Of a stretch of DNA of 64,000 nucleotides, positions 22,299 to 31,134 are shown one piece after another. Numbering within the stretch: the stretch's first letter is position 1; each line of letters opens with the position of its first letter. The stretch is taken from positions 1 to 64,000 of IMG/VR virus record IMGVR_UViG_3300033155_001152; one strand, written 5' to 3'. This DNA is from a virus. Position numbers and translations under genes: made by a program. The notes below the pieces were generated by a model, which was not told the origin of the DNA, ran no database searches, and worked only from the letters and a program-made list of their open reading frames with translations.

Positions 22299-24231
22299 TA
22301 AGTGCGCCAGATATTGTAGCTACCCCACCCTCCTTTCTGACTAGAGCAACTTCACGAATCCAATCACTGAGGCTTCTGTGGCTGATCACCAAGACCGTTC
22401 CACGTTCGCGAGCCTTCTCTTCCAGCAGACCCATTAAGCGTTCCAGTCCTGCATCGTCCAGGGCGTCGTCGATCTCGTCTGCCATGAACAACTCGATAGG
22501 CTTGGTTGCTCGACCAGACACAACGTCCTGCAATGCCATCGCACATGACAGTCTGACCTTTCTCTTCTCGCCGCCAGACAGCAGTCCAAATTTCTTGCCG
22601 CCAGTCATGTTGGTTACCTGGATGCTGAACTTCTCTCGCATCTCGCCCTTCTTGGTGAACGATAGCGTTGACCACTCAGCAGATAGATTACCGTCTGACA
22701 TTGCAGATAGATAGTGAGCCGTTCTTGAATTCAGAAACGGCGTAACATGATCCAGAATGTGAGCGCGAACACCCGCTGGCGAGTAGACCTCCATCGTTGC
22801 AATTGCGGTTCTGACTATATCGACTTGTTCACCTAATTCTTTCTGGGCCACCTTTTGATTCGCCTTTGCCTTCTTCAAATTCGCATTGACAACCTCCAGA
22901 TGGGCGTCGTATGGATTGTCTATGGAAGTGGCCTCCGCTACATGATTAGCCGCAACCTCCCACGCATTCTCGAAGCCCTTCGCTTCGGCTCGAACCGTTT
23001 CTATCTTCGCAAGAACAAGGTTGCACTTGTTCAGACGGTCACTCGTCTCAGTGTAGTCTGGCATGGCCTTTTCATATTCGTCCGCTCGACCCGCGCACAG
23101 TTCAAGAACGTCTTGCTCCTTTTCCCATAATTTACTGGCGGTTGCAAGATTCTTGTTCATTTGCACCACTACCATTTCAGCGCCTTTCTTAACCGTTTCC
23201 AGATCGATCTCTTCGATTGGCTTGCCACATTCCGAACAGTCAGTTCCTATCCGACCAGATATTCCGGCCAGCTTCTTTTCACTCTCTGTGACCGCTCTCT
23301 GTGACTGCTCGAACTTACTTTGAGCGAGCCTGGTTGTCGTTGACTGTTCATGCTCCGTGTCGCGAAGATCGCTTAATACGGAGTCACAACCTGTTTTTTC
23401 CTCAAGTACGGTTTTGTGATTGGCGATGGAGGCGTTAATCTTTGGAATGTTTGTCTCCGCCTTGGCCAACTTCTCGTCGGCGGTCTTCTTGCTAATCAAA
23501 GAGGATTCCTCGAGTGCTTTGGCCGCTGCTACTTTTTCTGCATTCTCGCGATCCCACTCTACGATCCTAAGCTTCACCTCTTCAACGTCTGACTTAGCCT
23601 GCTCAGTTGCGTTAATCGTTTGCGTGAATTCGGCGTCAAGCCTATCGAGAAGCTTCTCCTTTTCGTTTTTCTCGAATAGCGCGATCTTGTAGCAATCCTC
23701 GAGGACGCTGATGCCAGCGGCTTGCTCGATCAGATTCTTGATCTGCTTGTCGGTCATGTTTGGCATGTCTGGGATGCATTCCTGGCCCTGGTAGATGGCG
23801 GCGTTGAACACATCGACATCACAGCCTACGATCTGATTGATTCTGAGTTGCGTTTCCTTGTCGCTACCCAAGGTTAAATCCACCGTTGCTGTTTCACTAA
23901 CCTTCTCAAGAATCACATGGTTTTTGTATTTCTTGTCCTTGCGATATCTGGAAACGCGGTAAATAGAGTCGTCGTCTATTAATTCAGTAACGACGCTTGC
24001 CGTTTTACGAGTGGTGTTAATGATGTCATCGCCAGACTCTCCTCTTGCTGTGACACCGTACAGACACCACGACAGCGCGTCAGGTATCGTTGACTTACCA
24101 GAGCCATTCGACTTCGCGGAAGCGTCGTCGAGATTTTCTCCCTGTATAAGAACGAGTCCGCGATCTGTTAGCCCCAATACCGCAGAACCAATTGCCATAA
24201 AGCCCTCTATATTTACGTTTCCGATTTTCAT
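22291..24231 (-). CDS. SbcC/Rad50-like ATPase (T4 gp46-like)
   Basis: A 646-residue SMC-type ATPase. Walker A NGSGKST is at residues 42-48, a long coiled coil fills the middle, and a CSEC zinc-hook lies near residue 335. The signature LLSGGEKRKVRLS and Walker B LFMADEIDDALDD close the ATP site. With the SbcD-like gene next door it forms the end-processing complex that resects DNA. It is small for the family, as is usual for phage gp46. AAGGA precedes the ATG, which overlaps the SbcD stop. Confidence 0.9.
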   Translation of the reverse strand: MKIGNVNIEGFMAIGSAVLGLTDRGLVLIQGENLDDASAKSNGSGKSTIPDALSWCLYGVTARGESGDDIINTTRKTASVVTELIDDDSIYRVSRYRKDKKYKNHVILEKVSETATVDLTLGSDKETQLRINQIVGCDVDVFNAAIYQGQECIPDMPNMTDKQIKNLIEQAAGISVLEDCYKIALFEKNEKEKLLDRLDAEFTQTINATEQAKSDVEEVKLRIVEWDRENAEKVAAAKALEESSLISKKTADEKLAKAETNIPKINASIANHKTVLEEKTGCDSVLSDLRDTEHEQSTTTRLAQSKFEQSQRAVTESEKKLAGISGRIGTDCSECGKPIEEIDLETVKKGAEMVVVQMNKNLATASKLWEKEQDVLELCAGRADEYEKAMPDYTETSDRLNKCNLVLAKIETVRAEAKGFENAWEVAANHVAEATSIDNPYDAHLEVVNANLKKAKANQKVAQKELGEQVDIVRTAIATMEVYSPAGVRAHILDHVTPFLNSRTAHYLSAMSDGNLSAEWSTLSFTKKGEMREKFSIQVTNMTGGKKFGLLSGGEKRKVRLSCAMALQDVVSGRATKPIELFMADEIDDALDDAGLERLMGLLEEKARERGTVLVISHRSLSDWIREVALVRKEGGVATISGALSV

Positions 24232-25286
24232 TCCTTTCGTGCCTCCTCAAGAATTCTTACGCACTCGGCGGCTACATGCTTGCTGTGTTTCTCCACCGCA
24301 AACTTCGCTATCGAATCATCCAAACTATCCACGGCAGAGACGGTCTCGCCACCGTCTCTTGTTGATTCTTTCTTGTTGACCAGGGTTCTAACCGTCACAC
24401 CAGCAGCACCGAAACTCATGACGTACTCGCGCAAGGCGATGATCTTCTCTGGCGTAGGGTCTTCGATGTCTGCTCGAATGAAGTGACCGTCACACTCAAT
24501 CATATCCTCTGGGTCGTAAACGACTGGCAAAGCAACGAACTGAGGTTGCTTGCTTGCGTGGAACTCAACTCTATCATCATACACAAGGCACCAGCCAGCC
24601 TGGGTGCCTGGGTCGTTCCATGTTTGATGTCCTGTAGCACCGATAGACTGAACGCGGTCGGATAGTTGCTTATGACTGTGGTAGTGGCCTGCGAACACTC
24701 GATTGAAATTCATACCTTCAAATTCAGAGGCATTCAGTCCAACGTTAGGAATGTTAATCAGGACATCATTCATTGGCGCGTGGATAATCAAATCCGTAGG
24801 AACATCTGGTGATTGACCATCGCTCAAAGCCTTAATTTCCTTGCGTAACTCGCCCAGATCGGATCGCCACGGAATCATATAGATTTTTGGATTATCCGAC
24901 ACCTGACAGGCTTTGTTGATTGCCAGTGTCGTATCTGACTGAATCACAGATACGGCGCTCGTTAGTGGGTCTGCATCGCTACCTTCAAGATCGTGGTTGC
25001 CAGACAGTATTACCGTCTCGATGTCGAGACCGTCTTGCTTGCGAAAAAAGTCGCGAACAGGATTTGTGACGCTGGGTGCCAATTTACCGCGAACATGAAA
25101 CAGGTCGCCAGCACAAACTGCCAGGTTGCCACCCGCTTTTCTCAGCGCATCATAGGCTCGATCAAGCTCATCAATTTGATATTGCAGTCGAGAGTTTATA
25201 CCCTCCTCGTTTATGTACGAGAAGGCATTCCAATTGTGAAAGTGTACGTCACTGAATAGAAGGTATGGTGGTTTGGATTCTGGCAT
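24228..25286 (-). CDS. SbcD/Mre11-like nuclease (T4 gp47-like)
   Basis: A 352-residue calcineurin-like nuclease with the Mre11 motif order: FSDVHFHNW (D-x-H), CAGDLFH (GD), LSGNHDLEG (GNHD), IHAPMN and AGHYHSHK (GH-x-H). Partner of the SbcC-like protein; its stop overlaps the partner's start. Together they process double-strand ends to load the RecA-like protein. It has an extended -10 promoter at 25317. Confidence 0.9.
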   Translation of the reverse strand: MPESKPPYLLFSDVHFHNWNAFSYINEEGINSRLQYQIDELDRAYDALRKAGGNLAVCAGDLFHVRGKLAPSVTNPVRDFFRKQDGLDIETVILSGNHDLEGSDADPLTSAVSVIQSDTTLAINKACQVSDNPKIYMIPWRSDLGELRKEIKALSDGQSPDVPTDLIIHAPMNDVLINIPNVGLNASEFEGMNFNRVFAGHYHSHKQLSDRVQSIGATGHQTWNDPGTQAGWCLVYDDRVEFHASKQPQFVALPVVYDPEDMIECDGHFIRADIEDPTPEKIIALREYVMSFGAAGVTVRTLVNKKESTRDGGETVSAVDSLDDSIAKFAVEKHSKHVAAECVRILEEARKE

Positions 25287-25316
25287 TTTAGCCTCCGCTG
25301 TCTTGTCTCTTGTGTG

Positions 25317-25325
25317 ATTATATCA
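25317..25325 (-). promoter_or_regulatory. Extended -10 promoter of sbcD-like operon
   Basis: TGATATAAT on the minus strand, about 31 bases upstream of the ATG at 25286, which has GGAGG ahead. It probably drives the sbcD-sbcC-(351 aa)-ruvC run. Confidence 0.65.
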
Positions 25326-25343
25326 GAGTGCGATCACTATGGT

Positions 25344-25952
25344 TTAGGAGATACGCTCCAAATTAATGACGGTGCAAATGGAATTCTTTCTGTGTTCCAA
25401 GATGTGACCGTAAGCCTGTCTCATAGCCTCTTCCATCTTACCCGATGCTGTTTCTTGATCAACACCAAGAAACAGGTGGTTTTTGTAGGCGTGGTCATAA
25501 CACATCTCGCTCATGTCGCCGTTGTAAGTCGCTGTGACTACCGCTTTGCCAAATATCTTCTTTTTACCGGCATCATACAGGGCGCAGATGATTCCAGGAG
25601 ATACTCTGTTGTACCATGTCGAGCCGAGTCTGAACGTGTTGAACTCGTCTTTGAACCCGTCTTCCATTTTCTTGGTAAGGCGAAACGTAAGTATCGGCTG
25701 GTACGTGTCGCAGGTTCTTACGAGTATGCCAACACCTTTCTTTTCGTAGCGAAGAAAGGCACTGTGCTTGATGCACTTTGGAAGTGAGTCGTGAGGGTCA
25801 CGCCACCCGCAGAAATTGCAGAGCAAGTTATCCTTTTCCTGCTCTGCTGCGGTTTCCAAGGTGAACCTCAGTCCCTTCTCACCCGGCACCCTCTTAAGTC
25901 GGCGCATGTTGATGTTGATGTCTTTAGGTGCTTTACTCACCTGGCGATTCAC
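25344..25952 (-). CDS. Hypothetical Cys-containing protein (202 aa)
   Basis: A 202-residue protein overlapping the end of the recA-like gene. A CNFCGWRDPHD zinc-like site (about residue 45) is followed by CIKH. The rest is alpha/beta (VRTCDTYQPILTF ... SPGIICALYDAGKKKIFG). The start is uncertain: GTG at 25952 or 25940, or ATG at 25907, all with weak ribosome-binding sites. Function unknown; context suggests DNA metabolism. Confidence 0.7.
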   Translation of the reverse strand: MNRQVSKAPKDININMRRLKRVPGEKGLRFTLETAAEQEKDNLLCNFCGWRDPHDSLPKCIKHSAFLRYEKKGVGILVRTCDTYQPILTFRLTKKMEDGFKDEFNTFRLGSTWYNRVSPGIICALYDAGKKKIFGKAVVTATYNGDMSEMCYDHAYKNHLFLGVDQETASGKMEEAMRQAYGHILEHRKNSICTVINLERIS

Positions 25953-26958
25953 TCGCGATCAGGGCGGCAGTCAGGTATTCTGGAGTAAGTTCTTCACGCC
26001 AGTCCTTCTTGTACTTACTCTTTCCGTCGAACTTGATCCAAGCACCAGCCTTTTCCATGATGCCAACAGAACAGGCTTCTTCGATCAGCCCACCCATGAT
26101 GTCGAAATGACCCGACCCATCTGGATTGAATTTGAACTGCCAACCAGCCTGTTGAAATGGCGCGGTAAGTTTCGTCTTGATGACCTGTGCGAAGACGTTT
26201 GACCCAAGATCAGGTCTGGCCTTGCCATCTGGCTTATCTCCCTCTCGCATTGTGTTCGCTCGTAACTTGATACGAACATCGGCGTAGAATGCCGGAGCTT
26301 TGCCGCCAGGTGTTCGAGTGTTGTCGCCCATCGTCTGGCCTGGGTTCTCCCGAATCTGGTTCAGAACCATCGCACAAATATTGTCCTTTTCACAGCGAAT
26401 CTTGAGTACGGGGAACGTAGTGCTTGTCGCCTTTGCAAGTGCAAGTGAATCGGCCATCGTCATCATGTCCAACTCTTTGGACATCTTCGATTGCGGCACC
26501 ATTGCTGCCAGACTATCGAATACACAGATGATGGGCTTATCTTCTGGTATGAGACCCTTGTCACGAACCTGTCTTGCCGTATTCAAGGCTATCATAAATG
26601 ATTCTTCGAGCGTGTCCGGTTTGAGATGCACGAAGCGACCTGAATCTACGTCAAGACCGATGCCGTCTCGAGCCAGGCCAATGTCAAAGCTCCGCTCGTG
26701 ATCGTGGAACATGGCAAAGCCGCCTTCATCGACGGCAGCTTTCATAGCCAACGTTGCGAGTGCCGTCTTACCACACATAGACGGGCCAAATATCTCGATG
26801 ATGCGACCCTGCGGATAGCCATTAGGATATGACCCTGATATTCGTTTGTTTAGAGGAGCATAGCCACTGTCGATGAATCGAGTGACTTCAAATTCAGCAG
26901 ATGCTGTTGCTCCGAGTACGCCTGAGAGTTCTTCCAAAATTGATTTCGCTTTAGACAT
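25933..26958 (-). CDS. RecA/UvsX-like recombinase
   Basis: A 341-residue strand-exchange ATPase. Walker A GPSMCGKT (58-65), Walker B ICVFDSLAAM, and the L2-adjacent segment AMVLNQIRENPGQTMG followed by TPGGKAPAFYADVRI match the RecA/UvsX core. It lacks the long RecA C-terminal domain, as phage versions do. It would catalyse homologous pairing for recombination-dependent replication, fed by the SbcCD-like complex. TATAAT lies 26 bases upstream of the ATG. Confidence 0.93.
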   Translation of the reverse strand: MSKAKSILEELSGVLGATASAEFEVTRFIDSGYAPLNKRISGSYPNGYPQGRIIEIFGPSMCGKTALATLAMKAAVDEGGFAMFHDHERSFDIGLARDGIGLDVDSGRFVHLKPDTLEESFMIALNTARQVRDKGLIPEDKPIICVFDSLAAMVPQSKMSKELDMMTMADSLALAKATSTTFPVLKIRCEKDNICAMVLNQIRENPGQTMGDNTRTPGGKAPAFYADVRIKLRANTMREGDKPDGKARPDLGSNVFAQVIKTKLTAPFQQAGWQFKFNPDGSGHFDIMGGLIEEACSVGIMEKAGAWIKFDGKSKYKKDWREELTPEYLTAALIASESPGE

Positions 26959-26984
26959 GGCCGTTCCTAATATGTGATGTGGAT

Positions 26985-26990
26985 ATTATA
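26985..26990 (-). promoter_or_regulatory. -10 promoter box of recA-like gene
   Basis: TATAAT on the minus strand, without the TG extension, 26 bases before the ATG at 26958. An AGGA site precedes the start. Confidence 0.55.
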
Positions 26991-27006
26991 GATCGAAAAT
27001 TGACGC

Positions 27007-27897
27007 CTAGAATCTGTCGAAAGGCACAAGCCAATCATCAATCTTAGCGGTGATTGAAAAGAAGGCCAGTTCATGACACAGCTTCTCAAAGGAGTCCGGA
27101 CTCCAATTGCCTTTGGTAATGATGCGATCTTTGATTGTTGGATGCTTACCGTTCAAGTTCATAAGGAGCATGTTCGTTTCGTACTTTGTCGGATCATCAT
27201 ACAGTCGTCGCCACGCTGCTTTCATTTTTGATTCTGGGTCTGCTTCAAGCAGGAAATTTGGCACACTGCCCCACTCGGTCAACAACTCTTTCGCACCCTT
27301 TGCTCCGATACCACCAACACCTTTGATGTTGTCGGAAGTATCGCCAACCAGACACTTCTCGTCCAGAAATTGCTCGACGTTCGGATAGTCTGTGAAGCTC
27401 TCGAAGGTCATGATGTCAACTTGACGGTCACGAACTGGATCATTCCAGGTCACGCTTGGTGTGACTAATTGCAGCCAATCCTTATCGCCCGTTACCAACT
27501 CAACCAAATGACCGCCAGATTCCAGAAGTCTCGCGTAAGCGCCTGCGAGATCGTCTGCCTCACACGTTGGCGAAACCATCTGATCGATGCCGAGATTTGT
27601 GATGGCCTGTCTTATGAATGGCACCTGGGTGCTGTACTCATCTTTGACGGCAATCTTCTTTGGGTCGCTGCGTCTATTTGCTTTGTACTCTGGACACAAT
27701 TCTTTGCGCCATGCTGCATTACCATCCCACAGAACGATAGGAATGCGTTCGTTGCTGTTGGGCATAGCTACTTTGCGAAGAGCCAGTAGAAAGCCATAGA
27801 TTGCGTGTGTGGCTTGGTCACCTGTACTGAGTCTGGTCATACCCAATTGCTGAGCATAACCTATGGCGTTGCCATCTATAAGGATGAATTGCTTCAC
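27007..27897 (-). CDS. 5'-3' exonuclease / flap endonuclease (FEN type)
   Basis: A 296-residue PIN/FEN nuclease. The metal ligands are visible: LIDGNAIGY (Asp8), LWDGNAAWRKELCPEYKANR, CEADDLAGAYAR, LVTGDKDWLQLV and VGDTSDNIKGVGGIGAKGAKELL (the helix-hairpin-helix). It removes RNA primers and flaps, like T4 RNase H or T5 exonuclease. The start is a GTG overlapping the upstream stop (GTGA). Confidence 0.92.
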   Translation of the reverse strand: MKQFILIDGNAIGYAQQLGMTRLSTGDQATHAIYGFLLALRKVAMPNSNERIPIVLWDGNAAWRKELCPEYKANRRSDPKKIAVKDEYSTQVPFIRQAITNLGIDQMVSPTCEADDLAGAYARLLESGGHLVELVTGDKDWLQLVTPSVTWNDPVRDRQVDIMTFESFTDYPNVEQFLDEKCLVGDTSDNIKGVGGIGAKGAKELLTEWGSVPNFLLEADPESKMKAAWRRLYDDPTKYETNMLLMNLNGKHPTIKDRIITKGNWSPDSFEKLCHELAFFSITAKIDDWLVPFDRF

Positions 27898-28058
27898 GAC
27901 TTAAATGCTATGTTGTTTACGGTAAGAAGCGTGTTGTTCTCAGCTACTTCAACGGAGTGCTTTATATCAGGCTTCTCTCCACGCATCTGCCGAAAATCCA
28001 ACTCACGTTGCAGGTGCATTACGAACAAACTTTCTCTCAAACTTTTTGTCACTTTCAT
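27894..28058 (-). CDS. Small hypothetical protein (54 aa)
   Basis: A 54-residue basic protein (MKVTKSLRESLFVMHLQREL...). The ATG shares bases with the stop of the membrane-protein gene (TAATG) and GGTGAT precedes it; a longer frame would lie inside that neighbour. Function unknown. Confidence 0.65.
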   Translation of the reverse strand: MKVTKSLRESLFVMHLQRELDFRQMRGEKPDIKHSVEVAENNTLLTVNNIAFKS

Positions 28059-28348
28059 TAGATCATCACCTTTATGTTTTGTGGAATCAGTTTTGGTCGA
28101 GTGTATTTCCAGGCCAATATAGCCCACACTAGATTGCATACCGACATTGCTAGGCCACCCCAAAAACTCCATACGTGATCGTAGTAGCCGTAAAAATATA
28201 TATTCCACAGACCCCACGACAGGAAGAAAAACTTGGCTGGCCAATAGACGCCCTTCACTTCTTTGTCTTTGATCAGCATTTTGATGTCCATGCCGAGAGC
28301 TATTGACCCTGCGAACTCAAACAAGCCGTTTACTAAATCAGGATTCAT
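28058..28348 (-). CDS. Multi-pass membrane protein (96 aa)
   Basis: A 96-residue protein with about three hydrophobic helices rich in Trp, Phe and Tyr (WPAKFFFLSWGLWNIYFYGYY, WSFWGGLAMSVCNLVWAILAWKY). The N-terminal pattern of a short helix, a basic loop and paired aromatic helices is like small PQ-loop-type proteins. The start is fixed by an ATGA overlap. No function can be named. Confidence 0.65.
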   Translation of the reverse strand: MNPDLVNGLFEFAGSIALGMDIKMLIKDKEVKGVYWPAKFFFLSWGLWNIYFYGYYDHVWSFWGGLAMSVCNLVWAILAWKYTRPKLIPQNIKVMI

Positions 28349-28911
28349 CTGGCAGACCCTGTACGAGTACAGTCGCAGCGGTGAATGATGTACGTATCGA
28401 AGTCGCCATACGGAACATGCCACTCGCCAAATCCCCCGCATCTAACGCAGCCTCTTTTTGCAAGACTTTGGTAACTAAAAGAGATTCCACTCTCGTTACC
28501 AGAAGGAGCGTATTTACCGTCGTAGTCGTCTGCGTTTCGTTCGGCAATTATCTCTTTTTCTATTCTCAAAAACGAACGATCATCTTGCCTGATTTTGGAC
28601 TCAAGAATTTTTCTCTTTCGATCCATCTTTATATACAGCCGTCTCCAAAATTTCGTCGCGCTTTGAAGATCATTAATTATCTCGAGCCTGTCACCCATAA
28701 TCTTGATCAGGACACTCATTGCATCCTCGTGAGCGATGGAGTCTTTCAATCTAGCGGCATTCAGATTTTCAATCTCGATTGCCTTCTTGACGTTATCGGC
28801 AACGGTCCAGTCAATGCGCTTTGACTGCATCTCGTTATCCTTCTTCAATTGACTAATCTCAATCGACAAATACAATTTTTCGGCAATAAATTCAATTAGT
28901 TGTTTAGACAT
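28345..28911 (-). CDS. Coiled-coil zinc protein (188 aa)
   Basis: The first 125 residues are a long basic coiled coil (IEFIAEKLYLSIEISQLKK... KMDRKRKILESKI). The C-terminus has a zinc ribbon (CVRCGGFGEWHVP ... HRCDC). The ATG overlaps the upstream stop (TAATG) with GAGG ahead. Layout suggests a nucleic-acid-binding scaffold; no family recognised. Confidence 0.7.
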   Translation of the reverse strand: MSKQLIEFIAEKLYLSIEISQLKKDNEMQSKRIDWTVADNVKKAIEIENLNAARLKDSIAHEDAMSVLIKIMGDRLEIINDLQSATKFWRRLYIKMDRKRKILESKIRQDDRSFLRIEKEIIAERNADDYDGKYAPSGNESGISFSYQSLAKRGCVRCGGFGEWHVPYGDFDTYIIHRCDCTRTGSAR

Positions 28912-29276
28912 TACCATAAGTCCTCAGAATGCAGAGCCGTCAACGACAGCATCTGGTGGTCAGACACAATGATCTGTTTATTCTGTCGAGCCAGAATCAT
29001 AGCCTCTTCGCGATTGTAGAATCTACCGAATTGATCTACAAAGCCTTGCTCTATTTCAGTCCCAAACATTGGCTGCGGTCGACCCTGGAAAAATCTTACT
29101 GCCTTATCCCAGAGCTTTTTGCTGTGTGCTTTCTCGCCGTATATTGCCTGGAACTGCTTTCGCATTTGAGTGTCCCAATGCCGAATGCCTAATAAAAGAC
29201 GGCCATTCGGCAATTGGTTTGCGGAACACACAATCACTGGCTTAGTTGTAGGCTCCCAAGAGTCGTCGGCTTCCAT
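28911..29276 (-). CDS. Hypothetical protein (121 aa)
   Basis: A 121-residue alpha/beta protein beginning MEADDSWEPTTKPVIVCSANQLP. The segment FVDQFGRFYNREEAMILARQNKQI is typical of a small conserved phage domain that I have seen as unannotated in many phages. Function unknown. The start overlaps the upstream stop (TGATG). Confidence 0.7.
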   Translation of the reverse strand: MEADDSWEPTTKPVIVCSANQLPNGRLLLGIRHWDTQMRKQFQAIYGEKAHSKKLWDKAVRFFQGRPQPMFGTEIEQGFVDQFGRFYNREEAMILARQNKQIIVSDHQMLSLTALHSEDLW

Positions 29277-29524
29277 CAGTATCTTACCGCAAAGTATTGA
29301 TCGAGAACTTTCTGTCGTTTCGCACCTTTCAGCGCCTTCTTCCCTTTGACAGCAAGCATCGCTCTCAAATCTCCTCGAGCCTTCATAAAGGCCCTACTCT
29401 TGACGACGTAGTTCATCCACATCATGAAAACCTGTGTGACACCCTTCTTTTTCGTTTCGACCATGACTCTGTTTTGCTTCCAGCCGTGGTGTCTGCCCTT
29501 ATAATTATTGATTCTTTTGCTCAT
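29276..29524 (-). CDS. Basic hypothetical protein (82 aa)
   Basis: An 82-residue Lys/Arg-rich helical protein (MSKRINNYKGRHHGWKQNR...). AGGAG precedes the ATG, which lies in the end of the neighbouring gene. Composition suggests nucleic-acid binding. Confidence 0.65.
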   Translation of the reverse strand: MSKRINNYKGRHHGWKQNRVMVETKKKGVTQVFMMWMNYVVKSRAFMKARGDLRAMLAVKGKKALKGAKRQKVLDQYFAVRY

Positions 29525-29657
29525 TTCTCAGGCTCCTTTTGCTAACTTGCTTTCTCGCTATGGCGTCACGAGTGCGCCTCTCTTTTCTGTTGATAGCTAC
29601 GGGTATTCCATTTGGCTCAGAAAACAGCCTTAAGAATTTAGTCCATAGCTTTTTCAT
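29505..29657 (-). CDS. Small basic protein (50 aa)
   Basis: A 50-codon frame (MKKLWTKFLRLFSEPNG...) with AAAGGA before its ATG, which overlaps the upstream stop (ATGA). It ends about 20 bases inside the next gene. The charge (many Lys and Arg) suggests a helix that binds nucleic acid or membrane. Function unknown. Confidence 0.6.
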   Translation of the reverse strand: MKKLWTKFLRLFSEPNGIPVAINRKERRTRDAIARKQVSKRSLRNEQKNQ

Positions 29658-29959
29658 TCTTCCTTTCTCTCGACCAGATTGGTCTTGCCAGTGCCGTTCA
29701 TCTCCACATCGAAGGTGATCTCTTCGTCGTCATCAAGAATGTGGCCGGGAATGTCGATATCCAAACCCTCTATACTTTCCAGAGAGATTACCGCTTCGTA
29801 ATCCTCTTTTGTCAGCAGATTGCTGCCGCACTCTGGGCAAGGCTTATCGACGTACTCAGGATAGTTATCACGGTTCACACTGTCATCGCGATAATCACAC
29901 TTTGGATTGTCGCACTTGATGCCTGAAATATGGATCGCCATTAGATTTACCTTGGTCAT
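29654..29959 (-). CDS. Zinc-ribbon acidic protein (101 aa)
   Basis: N-terminal zinc ribbon (CDNPKCDYRDD ... CPECGSNLL) followed by an acidic tail rich in Asp and Glu. A rubredoxin-like or transcription-factor-like zinc fold is likely. It is ATGA-coupled to the dNTP hydrolase-like gene; a start six codons later (ATGGCG) is also possible. Confidence 0.7.
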   Translation of the reverse strand: MTKVNLMAIHISGIKCDNPKCDYRDDSVNRDNYPEYVDKPCPECGSNLLTKEDYEAVISLESIEGLDIDIPGHILDDDEEITFDVEMNGTGKTNLVERKEE

Positions 29960-30396
29960 ACTTTTTGCCCATCCTCGATTGTGTATTGATGCGGAGTTTC
30001 ATCCCCATACAAATCCTGGAGATGCTTAACATGCACCGCAAGACTGTCCAACAGTGCGGACACTGGTGCGCGGGGCGGTCGATCATCGTTTAACTTGCCG
30101 ACCAGATTAGCGTCAAGGATTATGGCGCAGCAAGCCATTACGGATGCAAGATGGGGAACTTTCGTAACTAAATCTACGTCCTCCCCGTTCTTGTACTTCT
30201 CCATGTGCCGTTCCATCGCATCCAGATAAATGCTTGCCCGTACCCCGGCGATGCGCCAATTGTACTTGCCGTATTTCAGTGCGCCCTCAAGAAAGCCCAT
30301 CGCAAGATACGCCTTCGCTGAACCAGGCGTCAGATGCAATGGAACTTTCGTGACACCAATGGCATCCTTTGGATTGGTCATCTTCTTTCCGCTCAC
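29956..30396 (-). CDS. dATP/dGTP diphosphohydrolase-like (DUF5664, MazZ family)
   Basis: A 146-residue all-helical protein with the motifs NPKDAIGVTKVPL, LEGALKYGKYNWR, RHMEKYKNGEDVD and LDDRPPRAP-like (NDDRPPRAP). These match the DUF5664 / MazZ-type family, in which EGa-KYG and GED motifs bind metal and pyrophosphate is cut from dATP or dGTP. It would adjust purine dNTP pools. It overlaps the HD-hydrolase gene (GTGA; GTG start, with an ATG five codons later). MazZ is known from phages that use 2-aminoadenine DNA, but related genes occur elsewhere. Confidence 0.75.
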   Translation of the reverse strand: MSGKKMTNPKDAIGVTKVPLHLTPGSAKAYLAMGFLEGALKYGKYNWRIAGVRASIYLDAMERHMEKYKNGEDVDLVTKVPHLASVMACCAIILDANLVGKLNDDRPPRAPVSALLDSLAVHVKHLQDLYGDETPHQYTIEDGQKV

Positions 30397-31034
30397 TGTG
30401 TCAACTCATTGAAGCGGGTGATGAACGCGTTTCTAGCGTCAAGATGGGGAAGACCCTTGATTTCATGAGCCGGGCAAACACTCAGGTCGTAATGCTTAAC
30501 CCAATCTGGGACGACCTTGGCCAGCACAGACGCTTCGACCGCGCAGATGTGCGTGTCGATATAGGCCACATCTTCTGGTACGTCGAGTGGCAGACCGTAC
30601 AGACCGCAGACATTCGACATAACCTTGAATTCGAATTCATCATGACCAGTGATGGAGGCTTTGAATGGTCTTGGCACATCACTGATGAACGCCTCTGCGT
30701 AGTCATGAAGAAGACCGTAGAGTGCATTCTCCGGCGACACAAGTCTCGACACCAGAACGCAATGCTCCGCTACCGAATAGTGTCTGGAGATGTGGCCGTT
30801 GAATCGACAGTTTAACGCCAGTGCATTGGCGACATCTACTATAGGAATGTCCTGAACATTGCACTCGTCGACAAAAAACTTTGCGCCAGAGTAGGTCGAA
30901 ATCCACGATCCACGATCATCGCCCTGCTCGAACACGCCTTTATCATTCAGGTTGGCGTGTTCGCCCATTGCTATTTCATCTTCACTCATTTCTGTGGCCT
31001 TATTGCCATCTCTTATCTTGTCCAAAATACTCAT
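30393..31034 (-). CDS. HD-domain dNTP triphosphohydrolase (DatZ-like)
   Basis: A 213-residue HD hydrolase. The HD ligands are visible: His91 in SVAEH, His110-Asp111 in LLHDYAEAF and a later DTHICAVE Asp. The N-terminal TYSGAKFF and CRFNGHISRHYSVAEH strings are the hallmark of phage DatZ-type enzymes, which hydrolyse dATP to deoxyadenosine. The start has AGAGG ahead; a longer frame is non-coding. Paired with the DUF5664 gene it would strongly reshape the dATP pool. Confidence 0.8.
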   Translation of the reverse strand: MSILDKIRDGNKATEMSEDEIAMGEHANLNDKGVFEQGDDRGSWISTYSGAKFFVDECNVQDIPIVDVANALALNCRFNGHISRHYSVAEHCVLVSRLVSPENALYGLLHDYAEAFISDVPRPFKASITGHDEFEFKVMSNVCGLYGLPLDVPEDVAYIDTHICAVEASVLAKVVPDWVKHYDLSVCPAHEIKGLPHLDARNAFITRFNELTQ

Positions 31035-31134
31035 GTTGGTTCCTCTTGTGCGAGATTCTTTCAACGTGGCCCTTGATATAAACCCATCATAGGAACAAGG
31101 ATGATGCCTCGCGCCAAAGACCACTGTGAAAGAA

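Noticed and set aside
29956-31034. Claim that this is a 2-aminoadenine (Z) genome
   Set aside because: Only the two dNTP-hydrolase families are present; purZ and a DpoZ-type polymerase are not seen, and DUF5664 and HD proteins occur in ordinary phages.
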